In this document: one piece after another, positions 28,965-37,831 of the stretch
How positions within the stretch are numbered: the stretch's first letter is position 1
How the letters are laid out: each line of letters starts with the position of its first letter
Origin: an uncultured SAR86 cluster bacterium
Lineage (GTDB): Bacteria; Pseudomonadota; Gammaproteobacteria; Magnimaribacterales; Magnimaribacteraceae
DNA length: 64,000 nucleotides
Assembly: GCA_902604855.1 (NCBI GenBank)
Contig: CACLAF010000005.1
Location: 46,344-110,343 of the forward strand
Direction: 5' to 3'
The notes under the pieces: model-generated
What the model saw: only the letters and a program-made list of their open reading frames with translations
The model's database searches: none
What the model was told of the DNA's origin: nothing
Translations under genes and position numbers: made by a program

Positions 28965-30095
28965 TTATAAAACCTCTATTCCTTGATCTGTTATCTCAAA
29001 TAGATAAGGTGATCTTATAGTCTCTTTTTGTTCTATTTTTATTTTTCCAGTGAGACCGTTGTATATAAAGTTTTTTGAACTTACGGAACCATACCTTAAG
29101 AGAATAATTTCAAAAGCATCATATCCAATTGCAAATTCTCTTGTTCTATTTTCATCAGATATAAATTTAGGCATCTGAATGGGCATCATAATAGGCATAT
29201 CCGAATGAATTGATCCAGTGAGATCTTTTTCAAGAAATCGATACCTATCATTTGTATCCCAGCTATTAAGTATGAAAATTTCAAAATCTTTTTCAGAAAT
29301 GTAGTCTAATGCTGGTTTTAGATTCCTTGCTTCTTTTAAATCTACTGACAGGAAAAAGCCATCAATATCCTCTCTGCTTCTTGAATTAGTTGAAACTTTT
29401 TCTGCAAGCCTTCTTGAAAGCTTCCTTATCCTTTCTTTGCTTCTGTCAACCAATAAAATTTCCGTGAGCATACTCTGACTAGTTGCCTCATCAATATATG
29501 TTTTAGAAGTAACGATTTCTTTTTTGTAATCTTCCAGCAAATTTACAATACTATTTTTATCAATATTATTTTTACTATCTATGACGACAAACCTCGAAGA
29601 ACGTTCTGAAATATTTTGAATTAATTTATATTTTTCTTCTTCTCTAGAAACTATAAAAGCATTCTCAAATCCCATTTTATCCAGACTAGTAGAGACGAAT
29701 AATGTTTTAGCCTTTGGGAGTCTTTGAATGCATTCCTTATAAAATTTATCCATTGGCTGATTTGAAACATGGAAAATTATCTTGAGGTTTACTTTGTTTT
29801 GTTCAATTTTGCATTGAGTATATGTGATAGGAGAGAGAACTATTTTTGGGATGTAGGAAATTCTAGAATTATAAAAAAAAGAATTTGCAATGAACCCTTG
29901 AATCTCTTGCGGCAGTATAATGTTCTCATTGTTCTGAAAGAAAATTAAATTAATTGTCTGAGGTAGAGATTTAATTTTATAGTTAAATTGAGGTTTTTGA
30001 ATTAGAGTATTTGAAGACTTGCCTTCATCACCTTTTGGAATTGATGAACATGCGGATACAAGAAGGATGATTAAAATCAAGGATATATTTTTCAT
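28965..30095 (-). CDS. lpoA: Outer-membrane lipoprotein LpoA-like activator of PBP1A
   Basis: 376 residues with a lipoprotein signal (LLVSAC, Cys16; Ser follows, predicting outer-membrane sorting) and an LppC/LpoA-type periplasmic-binding-protein fold in the C-terminal part (KEARNLKPALDYIS...FEIFILNSW). E. coli LpoA (678 residues) has an added N-terminal helical domain, so this is a shortened form. The divergent arrangement with rsmI (7 bases between start codons) is the conserved yraM-yraL context and supports the call. Confidence 0.85.
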   Translation of the reverse strand: MKNISLILIILLVSACSSIPKGDEGKSSNTLIQKPQFNYKIKSLPQTINLIFFQNNENIILPQEIQGFIANSFFYNSRISYIPKIVLSPITYTQCKIEQNKVNLKIIFHVSNQPMDKFYKECIQRLPKAKTLFVSTSLDKMGFENAFIVSREEEKYKLIQNISERSSRFVVIDSKNNIDKNSIVNLLEDYKKEIVTSKTYIDEATSQSMLTEILLVDRSKERIRKLSRRLAEKVSTNSRSREDIDGFFLSVDLKEARNLKPALDYISEKDFEIFILNSWDTNDRYRFLEKDLTGSIHSDMPIMMPIQMPKFISDENRTREFAIGYDAFEIILLRYGSVSSKNFIYNGLTGKIKIEQKETIRSPYLFEITDQGIEVL

Positions 30096-30102
30096 TTAAC
30101 TC

Positions 30103-30942
30103 ATGAATAAAAATTTAGGTTCTCTTTATATTGTTTCTACTCCCATAGGTAATTTAAATGATATTACATTCAGGGCGATAGAAATACTTAATAAAGTCCA
30201 TATTTGTGCATCTGAAGATACAAGAATATCTGGTTTGCTTTTTAAGAAATATAATATTAATACTAAGCTAACTTCTTACCACAAGTTTTCGGAAAAAAGT
30301 AAGATAAATAAACTTATAGATGTTTTAAGGTCAGGAGAAGACATTGCTCTTATAAGTGATGCTGGAACTCCTTTAATCTCAGATCCAGGACAATTGCTAG
30401 TAGAGGCGGCTATTCAAAATCAAATAAGAATAATTCCAATACCAGGGGCAACATCAGTAATTACTGCATTAAGTGTTTCCGGTTTTAAGCTTGAAAATTT
30501 TACTTTTTATGGATTCTTTCCACGAAAATTGAAAGAAAGAAAGGTCCTCTTAAAAAAAATAGCGACTTCTTCTGGTCCATCTGTTTTATTTGAGTCAGGT
30601 AGACGTTTAGAGAAATTATTTGATTCTTTATCTGAAGAGCTAAAACCAGATTGTAGAATTTTAGTTGCAAGGGAGCTAACTAAAATACATGAGACTCTTT
30701 ACAGATCTGAGTTATATAAAATAAAGGAAATTCTTCTTGATTCTAAGTTTGGATTGAAAGGAGAATTTGTAATCATCATTGATGGGTATGAGGAGGAATC
30801 AGGAAATATATTGATTGAAGAAGAGAAAAGAATATTGGGAATTCTTATGGAAAAATTAGATAGAAAATTAGCTTTACAAATTGCGTCAGAAATACTCAAA
30901 AAAAAGAGAAATGAAATTTATAAAATAAAAATGAAGAGCTGA
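30103..30942 (+). CDS. rsmI: 16S rRNA (cytidine-1402-2'-O)-methyltransferase RsmI
   Basis: 279-residue tetrapyrrole-methylase-fold enzyme. LYIVSTPIGNLNDITFRAIEIL is the N-terminal signature, followed by SEDTR, SDAGTPLISDPG and PGATSVITALSVSG. It methylates C1402 in the decoding centre jointly with RsmH, which is encoded about 1 kb downstream. Divergent from lpoA. yraN, diaA and dolP, usual neighbours in enterics, are missing. Confidence 0.97.
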   Translation: MNKNLGSLYIVSTPIGNLNDITFRAIEILNKVHICASEDTRISGLLFKKYNINTKLTSYHKFSEKSKINKLIDVLRSGEDIALISDAGTPLISDPGQLLVEAAIQNQIRIIPIPGATSVITALSVSGFKLENFTFYGFFPRKLKERKVLLKKIATSSGPSVLFESGRRLEKLFDSLSEELKPDCRILVARELTKIHETLYRSELYKIKEILLDSKFGLKGEFVIIIDGYEEESGNILIEEEKRILGILMEKLDRKLALQIASEILKKKRNEIYKIKMKS

Positions 30943-30967
30943 ACTTCTTTTCAATTACTTTTATGGA

Positions 30968-30973
30968 TACAAT
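30968..30973 (+). promoter_or_regulatory. -10 element of rnpB
   Basis: TACAAT seven or so bases before the predicted 5' end of RNase P RNA. The -35 region (around 30945, TTCTTT) is poor. Confidence 0.4.
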
Positions 30974-30977
30974 TGAC

Positions 30978-31310
30978 GGGAGTCAGCTAGATAATCGCTC
31001 AATTTTTTGAGAGGAAAGTCCGGGCTCCATTGGACAAGACGCCAGGTAACTCCTGGGAGACGTAAGTTTACGGAAAGTGCAGCAGAAAATATACCGCCTC
31101 TTAGAGGTAAGGGTGAAAAGGTGTGGTAAGAGCACACCGCATATCAGGCAACTGATTATGGCTTGGCAAACCCCGTCTGGAGCAAGACCAAATAAAGGCC
31201 CTAATGTTAGTCCTGACAGGGCCAGGGTAGGTTGCTTGAATTTTGTGGTGACACAAAATCTAGATGAATGATTATCCTCGACAGAACCCGGCTTACCGGC
31301 TGACTCATCC
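30978..31310 (+). ncRNA. rnpB: RNase P RNA (class A)
   Basis: Catalytic RNA that matures tRNA 5' ends. The universally conserved 5' block GAGGAAAGTCCGGGCTCC is at about 31011-31028. Further blocks are GGTAAGGGTGAAAAGGTG (about 31107), the GGCAAACCCC segment near 31165 and the 3' block CAGAACCCGGCTTA (31282-31295). The ends pair: GAGTCAGC at 30980-30987 with GCTGACTC at 31299-31306, forming helix P1. Ends are estimated to a few bases from this helix. The rsmI-rnpB-mraZ order is usual in Gammaproteobacteria. A short open frame inside it is a shadow. Confidence 0.95.
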
Positions 31311-31470
31311 CATCATTCTAGTAATTTTTCTCCATACTTTTTGGGGTATTTCATTTTGCGAAAAAGTGTACTAATTATTGTAACTTTCACTAGTAATTTA
31401 CTATAAAGTGTGTAAAAGTGTGTAAAAGTGCAAGATAATGTAACGTCTACATATACTTGCCTATAAAGAA
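31311..31470 (+). promoter_or_regulatory. rnpB-mraZ intergenic region: dcw operon control
   Basis: 160 bases between RNase P RNA and mraZ. No strong rho-independent terminator follows rnpB. The right half carries a three-copy ten-base repeat (31405-31430), a GATAAT at 31434-31439 and a TATACT at 31452-31457, which are candidate -10 elements. The mraZ ATG has only a weak AAAG upstream. This is the only obvious place for the main promoter of the 16 kb dcw cluster. Confidence 0.5.
31405..31434 (+). promoter_or_regulatory. Candidate MraZ operator: three AAAGTG repeats, 10-base period
   Basis: AAAGTGTGTA (31405-31414), AAAGTGTGTA-type (31415-31424) and AAAGTGCAAG (31425-31434): three tandem decamers with the core AAAGTG at fixed helical phase. 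MraZ proteins bind arrays of short direct repeats at ten-base spacing just upstream of their own gene. The core here is AAAGTG[T/C] rather than the TGGGN of E. coli. A further AAAGTG lies at 31363-31368 out of this array. Confidence 0.6.
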
Positions 31471-31950
31471 ATGACTTTAGGAATATACGGATCTAGCACT
31501 CTGACCCTTGATACAAAAGGCAGAATTGTCATACCTGCAAGGTATAGAGAGCTTCTACGTAAGAGCTGTGAAGGTGAAATAGCAATTACAAAAGATCCTC
31601 AATATCCTGCACTCATAATATATCCAGGCAAAATTTGGAAAGATATTTCACAAAAATTTGAGGTTCTTGGCGGTTTAAATCAAAAAGTAAGATCTATTCA
31701 ATGGAAAGTTTTGGGAAATGCTTCTGTAACAGAATTTGAAGCAGTTGAAAGAATGACTATTCTCATACCTCATATATTAAGAGATTTTGCTGAGCTTGCA
31801 ATTAAGCAACAGGTAGCTTTGATCGGAATGGGTTCAAAGTTTGAATTATGGAATCAAGAAAATTGGGACAAAAAACAATCTGGTTTTCAGATTCCTGGTG
31901 AAGACTTAATTGATGATCTTCCACCAACTTTAGAGGAGATACCATTTTGA
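31471..31950 (+). CDS. mraZ: Transcriptional regulator MraZ
   Basis: 159 residues with two AbrB-like halves, each with the DxKGR/R-type strand motif. The first is clear (LTLDTKGRIVIPARYREL, about 11-28). The second (FEAVERMTILIPHILRDFAEL, about 90-110) is degenerate. LALIGMGSKFELWN-type motif near 113-130 is conserved. It is a dodecameric DNA-binding protein that represses the dcw operon it heads and counterbalances RsmH. Its stop overlaps the rsmH TTG start. Confidence 0.95.
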   Translation: MTLGIYGSSTLTLDTKGRIVIPARYRELLRKSCEGEIAITKDPQYPALIIYPGKIWKDISQKFEVLGGLNQKVRSIQWKVLGNASVTEFEAVERMTILIPHILRDFAELAIKQQVALIGMGSKFELWNQENWDKKQSGFQIPGEDLIDDLPPTLEEIPF

Positions 31951-32831
31951 TCAAAGCTAGTCATGAAGCTGTGATGGTGAATGAAGTGCTAGAAAATCTT
32001 GTCTTTGAACAAAATGGAAAATATGTAGACTGCACATTTGGAGCAGGGGGTCACTCTCTAGAAATCTTAAAAAAAATTAACGAGTCTGGTACTTTAATCT
32101 CGATCGACAAAGATGAAAAAGCAACAGTCAACCTATCCAAAGATTTTACTGACGATGGAAGATTCAGATTAGTTAATGATTCTTTCTCTAATCTCAGAAG
32201 CCTATTTGAAGATAAAGAAGTTGATGGGATATTGATAGATCTTGGTATTTCTTCAACACAACTCGATGATCCTAAAAGAGGTTTTAGTTTCCAATCAAAT
32301 GGACCTTTAGATATGAGAATAGATACCACCAAAGGTCAAACCGCAGCAGAGTGGATAAATACAGCCACAAAAAAAGAAATTGAAGATGTACTATGGGTCC
32401 TCGGTCAGGAAAGAGCTTCAAGGAAGATTGCAAGTAAGATTTGTGAAATAAGAGAAAAGAAGGCTATAGAATCAACTAAAGAATTATCTGATCTTATAAG
32501 ATCTTGCGTTTATACGAAATCTAAAAAACACCCAGCTACAAATTCTTTCAGAGCGATAAGGATGCTTATCAATAATGAGATAGAGGAACTTCAGAAAGTC
32601 TTAGAGGCTTCAAGTCATGTTTTATGTTGTGGAGGGAGACTTGCAGTCATAAGCTTTCATTCTATGGAAGATAGGATTGTTAAAAGATTCTTCCAAGGAA
32701 AAGATAGAAATGAATCAAATGTGAAGTTTCAATATATAAAAGATAAATTTCTTAAACCAACTCATAAAGAAATAACCATTAATCCCAGAAGTAGAAGTGC
32801 GATCCTAAGAGTCGCAGAAAAGCTATGTTGA
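31947..32831 (+). CDS. rsmH: 16S rRNA (cytosine-1402-N4)-methyltransferase RsmH (MraW)
   Basis: 294 residues from a TTG start that overlaps the mraZ TGA. SHEAVMVNEVLENL opens the protein, YVDCTFGAGGHS is the SAM-binding loop (about 30-41), and GILIDLGISSTQLDDPKRGFSF and the C-terminal NPRSRSAILRVAEK are diagnostic. It acts on the same nucleotide as RsmI upstream. It overlaps ftsL by 7 bases. Confidence 0.97.
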   Translation: MIKASHEAVMVNEVLENLVFEQNGKYVDCTFGAGGHSLEILKKINESGTLISIDKDEKATVNLSKDFTDDGRFRLVNDSFSNLRSLFEDKEVDGILIDLGISSTQLDDPKRGFSFQSNGPLDMRIDTTKGQTAAEWINTATKKEIEDVLWVLGQERASRKIASKICEIREKKAIESTKELSDLIRSCVYTKSKKHPATNSFRAIRMLINNEIEELQKVLEASSHVLCCGGRLAVISFHSMEDRIVKRFFQGKDRNESNVKFQYIKDKFLKPTHKEITINPRSRSAILRVAEKLC

Positions 32832-33115
32832 ATATTAAACATAAATTACTTTCCATTTCCTTATTAGTCTCTATTTCTTTTCTGAGTTCTTATAAACTTA
32901 TTTTGCAAACATATGAGCATAGGACTTTATTTGCAGAATTGGAAAACCTTAGGCTGGAAAAAGAAGAGTTATCTTTTCAATCTAATATCCTGATTGAAGA
33001 GGTAAAGTACTATAAGAATCACATCTCCTTAAGAAAATATGCTTCCGAAAAGCTAGGAATGGTTATTCCTAAAGATAAAGATCGAGTCTATCTGACAAGG
33101 AGAATTAACAAATGA
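32825..33115 (+). CDS. ftsL: Cell division protein FtsL
   Basis: 96-residue bitopic protein: transmembrane helix about 9-28, then a periplasmic coiled coil (about 30-65) and the RKYASEKLGMVIPKDKDRVYL tail typical of FtsL. It forms the FtsQLB complex with FtsB (encoded at 55.3 kb) and activates FtsWI. Identified by position after rsmH and by domain layout. It overlaps the next gene by 4 bases (ATGA). Confidence 0.9.
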   Translation: MLNIKHKLLSISLLVSISFLSSYKLILQTYEHRTLFAELENLRLEKEELSFQSNILIEEVKYYKNHISLRKYASEKLGMVIPKDKDRVYLTRRINK

Positions 33116-33774
33116 GATATCTGTTAATCATAATTTTTGCTTTGCTTGCTGGTTGCTCGAGTCAAAAAGAAGCAAATATTGATTCAATTAATATAAAAAT
33201 ATCAAAAGAAATAATTTCAAATTTCGACCAGGTTAAAAATCAAATCACAAATCACTTACAGAATAAAAATAAATATAACAGAAGTGAGATTTTCTCTAAT
33301 TCTTGGGTCTCAGTTATAAAGGCCACCAATACATTTGATGAACAAATACATATTGAAGTCAAAGAACACCAACCAATTGCTTCTTTGGATAGAGGCAGGT
33401 TTATAACTCAAGAAGGAAAGATAATTACTCCTGCTGGAGGAGATAAATCTCTTAAATTAGTAACAATCATCGGAAGAGATTATGAATATTTAACACTCCT
33501 TGATAGTACTTTCTTATTACAAAATATACTAAATCTCAAAGGAAATTCTCTCATTAGTATAGAGCATAGAGGGTCAGGTTTTATTGAGGCGGTTGATAAT
33601 GAAAGTGTGACGTACAGATTTAATAAAGAGGATTTCCGGGTTCAGCTCGAGCGTCTCGAGGAACTTATACTGTTCGAGCTGAACTCAGGAATTAATGATG
33701 ATATCAGATATATAGATTTGAGGTATAAAAATGCTATTGCTTTAGGCAATCAGAATATGGAGAAATCAATATGA
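33112..33774 (+). CDS. ftsQ: FtsQ-like division protein with a lipoprotein-type N-terminus
   Basis: 220 residues directly before ftsA. The POTRA domain is recognisable (about 24-100): SWVSVIKATNTFDEQIHIEVKEHQPIASLDRGRFITQEGKI closely follows the FtsQ pattern of W-V, V-x-E-x-x-P-I-A and a Q-E-G-K strand, and an FtsQ-type beta domain follows. Oddly, the N-terminus is MRYLLIIIFALLAGCSSQ: no cytoplasmic tail, a hydrophobic run of only about ten residues, and a good lipobox LAGC (Cys15) with Ser at +2. A normal FtsQ has a 20-odd-residue tail and a full transmembrane helix. It overlaps ftsL and ftsA by 4 bases each, so expression is coupled. Confidence 0.8.
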   Translation: MRYLLIIIFALLAGCSSQKEANIDSINIKISKEIISNFDQVKNQITNHLQNKNKYNRSEIFSNSWVSVIKATNTFDEQIHIEVKEHQPIASLDRGRFITQEGKIITPAGGDKSLKLVTIIGRDYEYLTLLDSTFLLQNILNLKGNSLISIEHRGSGFIEAVDNESVTYRFNKEDFRVQLERLEELILFELNSGINDDIRYIDLRYKNAIALGNQNMEKSI

Positions 33775-34997
33775 GTAATGTAAGTAGGAATGAAATGCTG
33801 GTTGGAGTAGATATTGGAACTTCGAAAGTGGTTGCAATTGTTGCAGAGGCAAGAGGAGGTCAGCTAGAAATTATTGGTCTAGGAACACATTCTTCAAAAG
33901 GATTAAAAAATGGAGTTGTAGTAGATATTGATTCCACAACAACAGCTATAAAAAAATCTATAGAAGAGGCTGAAAGTATGGCAGGGTGCCATATTGGTTC
34001 TTGCTACGTAGGCATATCAGGTAGTCACATAAGAGGTCTAAATTCGGAGGGAGTAGTACCAATTCGAGATGGAGAGGTAAAGTTTACAGATGTAGATAGA
34101 GTTATTGAGACTGCTCAAGCTATGGCAATCCCTGCAGATCAAAGATTACTTCATGTTCTTCCAAGAGATTACATCATAGATAAACAAGATGGTATTAAAG
34201 AGCCTCTAGGGATGGCCGGTTCTAGATTAGAGGCAAAAGTTCATTTAGTAACATGCAGTGAGAACTCTTCACAAAATATTCATAAATGTATTAGCGCATC
34301 TGGTCTAGATGTAGAAGCATTTGTTTTAGAGCAATTGGCTTCAAGTTACTCGGTTCTAACTGAAGACGAAAGGAACTTAGGAGTCTGTCTTATTGATATC
34401 GGAGGGGGAACAACTGACATAGCAGTTTTTGTGGATGGCTCTATTTGCTTTACTGATGTTATACCTATAGCGGGCGATCATGTAACAAATGATATAGCTC
34501 AAGCTTTAAGAACACCGCCTACCCAAGCAGAAACAATAAAACAACGATATGGATGTGCAGTTAGCTCAATGACCAGACCTGAAGAAATAATGATGGTTCC
34601 GGGTATGGGTGGAAGGCCTGAAAGAGAACTCTCTAGACAAGCTTTAGCTGATGTCTTGGAGAGAAGGTATGTAGAGATATTTAGTATGGCACAACAAAAA
34701 TTGAGCTTAAGTGGTTTCGATGAGTTGATACCTGCAGGAATAGTTTTAACAGGAGGGGCCTCAAAAGTTGAAGGCGCTACTGAGTTAGCAGAGGAAATAT
34801 TCCATTCTCCAGTTAGGATGGGATCTCCACATTCAGTAGAGGGTTTTTCTGAAATAATCAATAATCCAGTTTATGCAACTTCAGTCGGCCTGCTACTTTA
34901 TGGACAAAAGCAAATGCAAGAAGATCATTTAAATTATATTCATAGAGATAAGAATATCTTAAATAGAATTTCTAGATGGTTTGGAGGAAATCTTTAG
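33771..34997 (+). CDS. ftsA: Cell division protein FtsA
   Basis: 408-residue actin-like membrane tether of FtsZ. VGVDIGTSKVVAIVAE opens the ATPase fold, CLIDIGGGTTDIAVF is phosphate-2 and GIVLTGGASKVEG the adenosine loop. The C-terminal amphipathic helix (RISRWFGGNL) anchors it to the inner membrane. The start overlaps the FtsQ-like gene by ATGA. It sits 25 bases before ftsZ. Confidence 0.98.
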   Translation: MSNVSRNEMLVGVDIGTSKVVAIVAEARGGQLEIIGLGTHSSKGLKNGVVVDIDSTTTAIKKSIEEAESMAGCHIGSCYVGISGSHIRGLNSEGVVPIRDGEVKFTDVDRVIETAQAMAIPADQRLLHVLPRDYIIDKQDGIKEPLGMAGSRLEAKVHLVTCSENSSQNIHKCISASGLDVEAFVLEQLASSYSVLTEDERNLGVCLIDIGGGTTDIAVFVDGSICFTDVIPIAGDHVTNDIAQALRTPPTQAETIKQRYGCAVSSMTRPEEIMMVPGMGGRPERELSRQALADVLERRYVEIFSMAQQKLSLSGFDELIPAGIVLTGGASKVEGATELAEEIFHSPVRMGSPHSVEGFSEIINNPVYATSVGLLLYGQKQMQEDHLNYIHRDKNILNRISRWFGGNL

Positions 34998-35022
34998 TAC
35001 TTAATTAAAAGAGAGGTTAATT

Positions 35023-36171
35023 ATGAGTGAATGGGAAATAATCGAAGAAATAAAAGAGAATGCTTCAATTAAAGTTATAGGAGTTGGTGGCGGAGGAGGC
35101 AATGCTGTACAGCATATGGTTGAATGCGGCATTGAAGGTGCTGAGTTCATATCTATAAATACTGATAAGCAGGCTTTAGATAAGAATGATGCGAGCACTA
35201 AATTAATATTAGGTATGGAAATTACTGATGGTTTAGGAGCGGGTGCAAATCCGATAATTGGAAGGGAAGCAGCTCTTGAAGATAGAGATAAATTGAGAGA
35301 TATGCTTAAAGGAACCGACATGGTTTTTGTAACAGCAGGGATGGGCGGAGGAACTGGAACTGGAGCTGCTCCTATAGTCGCTCAAGTTGCTAAAGAACTT
35401 GGAATTCTTACTGTTGCCGTTGTAACCAAGCCATTTGAGCTAGAAGGTGCCAAGAGAATGAAGATTGCTCAAGAAGGCATAAAGGAGCTAGTCGAGGAGG
35501 TTGATTCTTTAATCACTATACCTAATCAAAAATTACTTGAAGTTCTCGGAGAAGATTGCAGTATGCTTGAGGCATTTAAACAAGCCAATGATGTTCTTGG
35601 TGGGGCGGTGAGAGGTATATCAGACATTATTATTAGACCTGGCTTAATAAATGTTGATTTTGCAGACGTAAAAACTGTAATGTCAGAAAAAGGAACCGCT
35701 ATGATGGGTACAGGTACTTCAAGTGGTCCTGATAGGGCTAGAATAGCTGCAGAACAGGCTGTTGCAAGTAAGCTTTTAGAAGATATTAGTTTAAAAGATG
35801 CAAAAGGAGTTCTAGTAAATATTACCGCTGGTCCTGAATTATCTTTGGGTGAAATTAAGGCCGTTGGTGATTGCATAAATAGTTTTGCTTCTCCTGAAGC
35901 GATAATTGTTACTGGAACAGTTTTAGATGAATCTTCTACGAATGATCTTACGGTTACAGTTATTGCTACCGGGCTGAATTCTTCAGTTCAAACAGCCTCC
36001 AATAAACCTGAAAGTGTAAGGGTTGTAAGTGAAAGGCAACCTTTACCTTTAAGCGATGCAGCAAAGCAGTTACTGGATAATCCTCCTTCAATAGAAAAAG
36101 CTGTGAAAAAGGCTTCTAATGAAGATGAATATCTTGATATACCTTCATTTGTAAGAACTCAGTTAGATTAA
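35023..36171 (+). CDS. ftsZ: Cell division GTPase FtsZ
   Basis: 382-residue tubulin homologue. The GTP-binding GGGTGTG signature is at 108-114, with the NTDKQAL and T7-loop region (NVDFADVKTVM) intact. A short linker leads to the conserved C-terminal peptide YLDIPSFVRTQLD, which binds FtsA and ZipA. GAGAGG precedes the ATG. It is followed by ftsI, not by lpxC as usual. Confidence 0.99.
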   Translation: MSEWEIIEEIKENASIKVIGVGGGGGNAVQHMVECGIEGAEFISINTDKQALDKNDASTKLILGMEITDGLGAGANPIIGREAALEDRDKLRDMLKGTDMVFVTAGMGGGTGTGAAPIVAQVAKELGILTVAVVTKPFELEGAKRMKIAQEGIKELVEEVDSLITIPNQKLLEVLGEDCSMLEAFKQANDVLGGAVRGISDIIIRPGLINVDFADVKTVMSEKGTAMMGTGTSSGPDRARIAAEQAVASKLLEDISLKDAKGVLVNITAGPELSLGEIKAVGDCINSFASPEAIIVTGTVLDESSTNDLTVTVIATGLNSSVQTASNKPESVRVVSERQPLPLSDAAKQLLDNPPSIEKAVKKASNEDEYLDIPSFVRTQLD

Positions 36172-36181
36172 TTAGGAGATT

Positions 36182-37831
36182 ATGTCTACAAGGATTCTCT
36201 ATTCTTCGGGAAGAATAGTTTTTATCCAATTAATTATCCTTATAGGATTCATGTCTCTTTTGGGCAGATTAATTTATCTTCACATTTATCAAGATATTTT
36301 TTTAGATGATCAAGTTTTTAATAGATTAGATTCTCAATATTCTCTTTTGGCCCCTCGAGGAAAAATATTAGATAGAAATGGTAATGTTCTAGCTCTTGAT
36401 ATAAAAGGATTTAGTGTTGGAATAGATCTAGAGAAATTTAAATTCGAAGAAGCAACAATTACTTTTCTTTCAGAGCTGTTAGATAAAGACCCTTTAAGTC
36501 TTTCAAATATACTTTATGGAAAGTCCTCTGGTTATAAAGAGATAAGCAGAAATATTAATTTTGAAACAAAAGAAAAGATAAAAGTTAAAAAGATACCTGG
36601 TGTATATTTCAGAGAAAATTTAAGAAGGAGTTATCCTGAGAGAAATATAACATCCCATGTTGTTGGCCTAACTGATATCGACAGAAAAGGCATTCAGGGA
36701 GTTGAATTAATCTTTGATAACGAACTTAGAGGTGAAGAGGGCAGCTTTGAAGGTATTAAGGGAGCAAAAAATACTAAGCTTGAAGGAAAAAGAATTGCAG
36801 CTGTTTCTGGTAAAAATATCTCATTAACTATTGATATCAATATTCAGTCCATTGCTTACCATCAATTAAATGAGGCAATAAAAGAAAATAATGCAAAGGC
36901 AGGATCTATAGTTGTTATAGAGCCAAAGTCAGGTGATATATTAGGATTAGTAAATTATCCTTCTTTTGATCCTTCTAACAGAAAAAATCTAACGGATATG
37001 TCTAAATTGAGAAATCGAGCAACTATAGATATATTTGAACCTGGTTCAGTTTTAAAGCCGCTTGCGATGTCTGCTATATTAGAATCAGATTATCTACCCA
37101 AAACTTCTAAAATCAACACCTCGCCTGGTTGGATAGAGTATGAAGGCTTCAAAACAAGTGACTTTAAGGATTACGGATCACTGAGCCTTTCTCAAATTAT
37201 TTCTCTTTCTAGCAATGTCGGAATGGTAAAGTTATGTCAATATCAAGATATAGAGCACCTCACAAATTATTATAAAAAGTTTGGTATTGGTCGTTATCCT
37301 ACTTCAATTATGCTACCTGCTAGAGAAGGTTTCCTTCCTCATTCATCTCAATTTACGTTGAGAGATAAAGTAAGCTCTTGTTACGGGTATGGAATGACCT
37401 TGTCTGCACTCCAAATTGCACAAGCGTACTCAGTTTTTGCAAATGAAGGAAACTTCGTTGAACTAAATTTATTTAAAGATCATGGTTTTGATGAACCCCT
37501 GCATGAAAAAGTCTTACAAAAGGAAACTAATGATATTGTTCTAGGTATGCTTGTTGAGACCGTAAACTCCTCTAGCGGAACTGCTTCTAAAGCAAGGTTG
37601 CAAGAGAAGATAGTTGCAGGTAAAACTGGAACTGCGAAAGAGAGTTTAGAAGAAGAAACTACTTACTCAGCAACATTCGCCGGATTTGTGCCTTATGATG
37701 AACCTGAATTACTAGCAGTTGTTGTACTCAATGGCCTTTCTGGAGAAGACTATTCAGGTGGTAGGGTCTCTGCTCCTGTATTTTCAAGATTAATGCAGCA
37801 GATATTTATGTTTCAAGATCTAAAAATATAA
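36182..37831 (+). CDS. ftsI: Septal peptidoglycan transpeptidase FtsI (PBP3)
   Basis: 549 residues: N-terminal transmembrane helix (about 10-32), dimerisation/pedestal domain, and the penicillin-binding transpeptidase domain with SxxK in EPGSVLKP (serine near 287), SxN in SSNVGM and KTGT in AGKTGTAKE. It cross-links septal peptidoglycan with FtsW. AGGAG precedes the ATG. Here it follows ftsZ rather than ftsL. Confidence 0.97.
   Translation: MSTRILYSSGRIVFIQLIILIGFMSLLGRLIYLHIYQDIFLDDQVFNRLDSQYSLLAPRGKILDRNGNVLALDIKGFSVGIDLEKFKFEEATITFLSELLDKDPLSLSNILYGKSSGYKEISRNINFETKEKIKVKKIPGVYFRENLRRSYPERNITSHVVGLTDIDRKGIQGVELIFDNELRGEEGSFEGIKGAKNTKLEGKRIAAVSGKNISLTIDINIQSIAYHQLNEAIKENNAKAGSIVVIEPKSGDILGLVNYPSFDPSNRKNLTDMSKLRNRATIDIFEPGSVLKPLAMSAILESDYLPKTSKINTSPGWIEYEGFKTSDFKDYGSLSLSQIISLSSNVGMVKLCQYQDIEHLTNYYKKFGIGRYPTSIMLPAREGFLPHSSQFTLRDKVSSCYGYGMTLSALQIAQAYSVFANEGNFVELNLFKDHGFDEPLHEKVLQKETNDIVLGMLVETVNSSSGTASKARLQEKIVAGKTGTAKESLEEETTYSATFAGFVPYDEPELLAVVVLNGLSGEDYSGGRVSAPVFSRLMQQIFMFQDLKI

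Noticed and set aside
31077..31271. 64-codon open frame inside the RNase P RNA gene
   Set aside because: It lies wholly within conserved rnpB sequence and has no family features.
33112..33774. A generic lipoprotein unrelated to division
   Set aside because: POTRA-like residues, length and the tight ftsL-x-ftsA overlaps make FtsQ the better reading despite the odd N-terminus.
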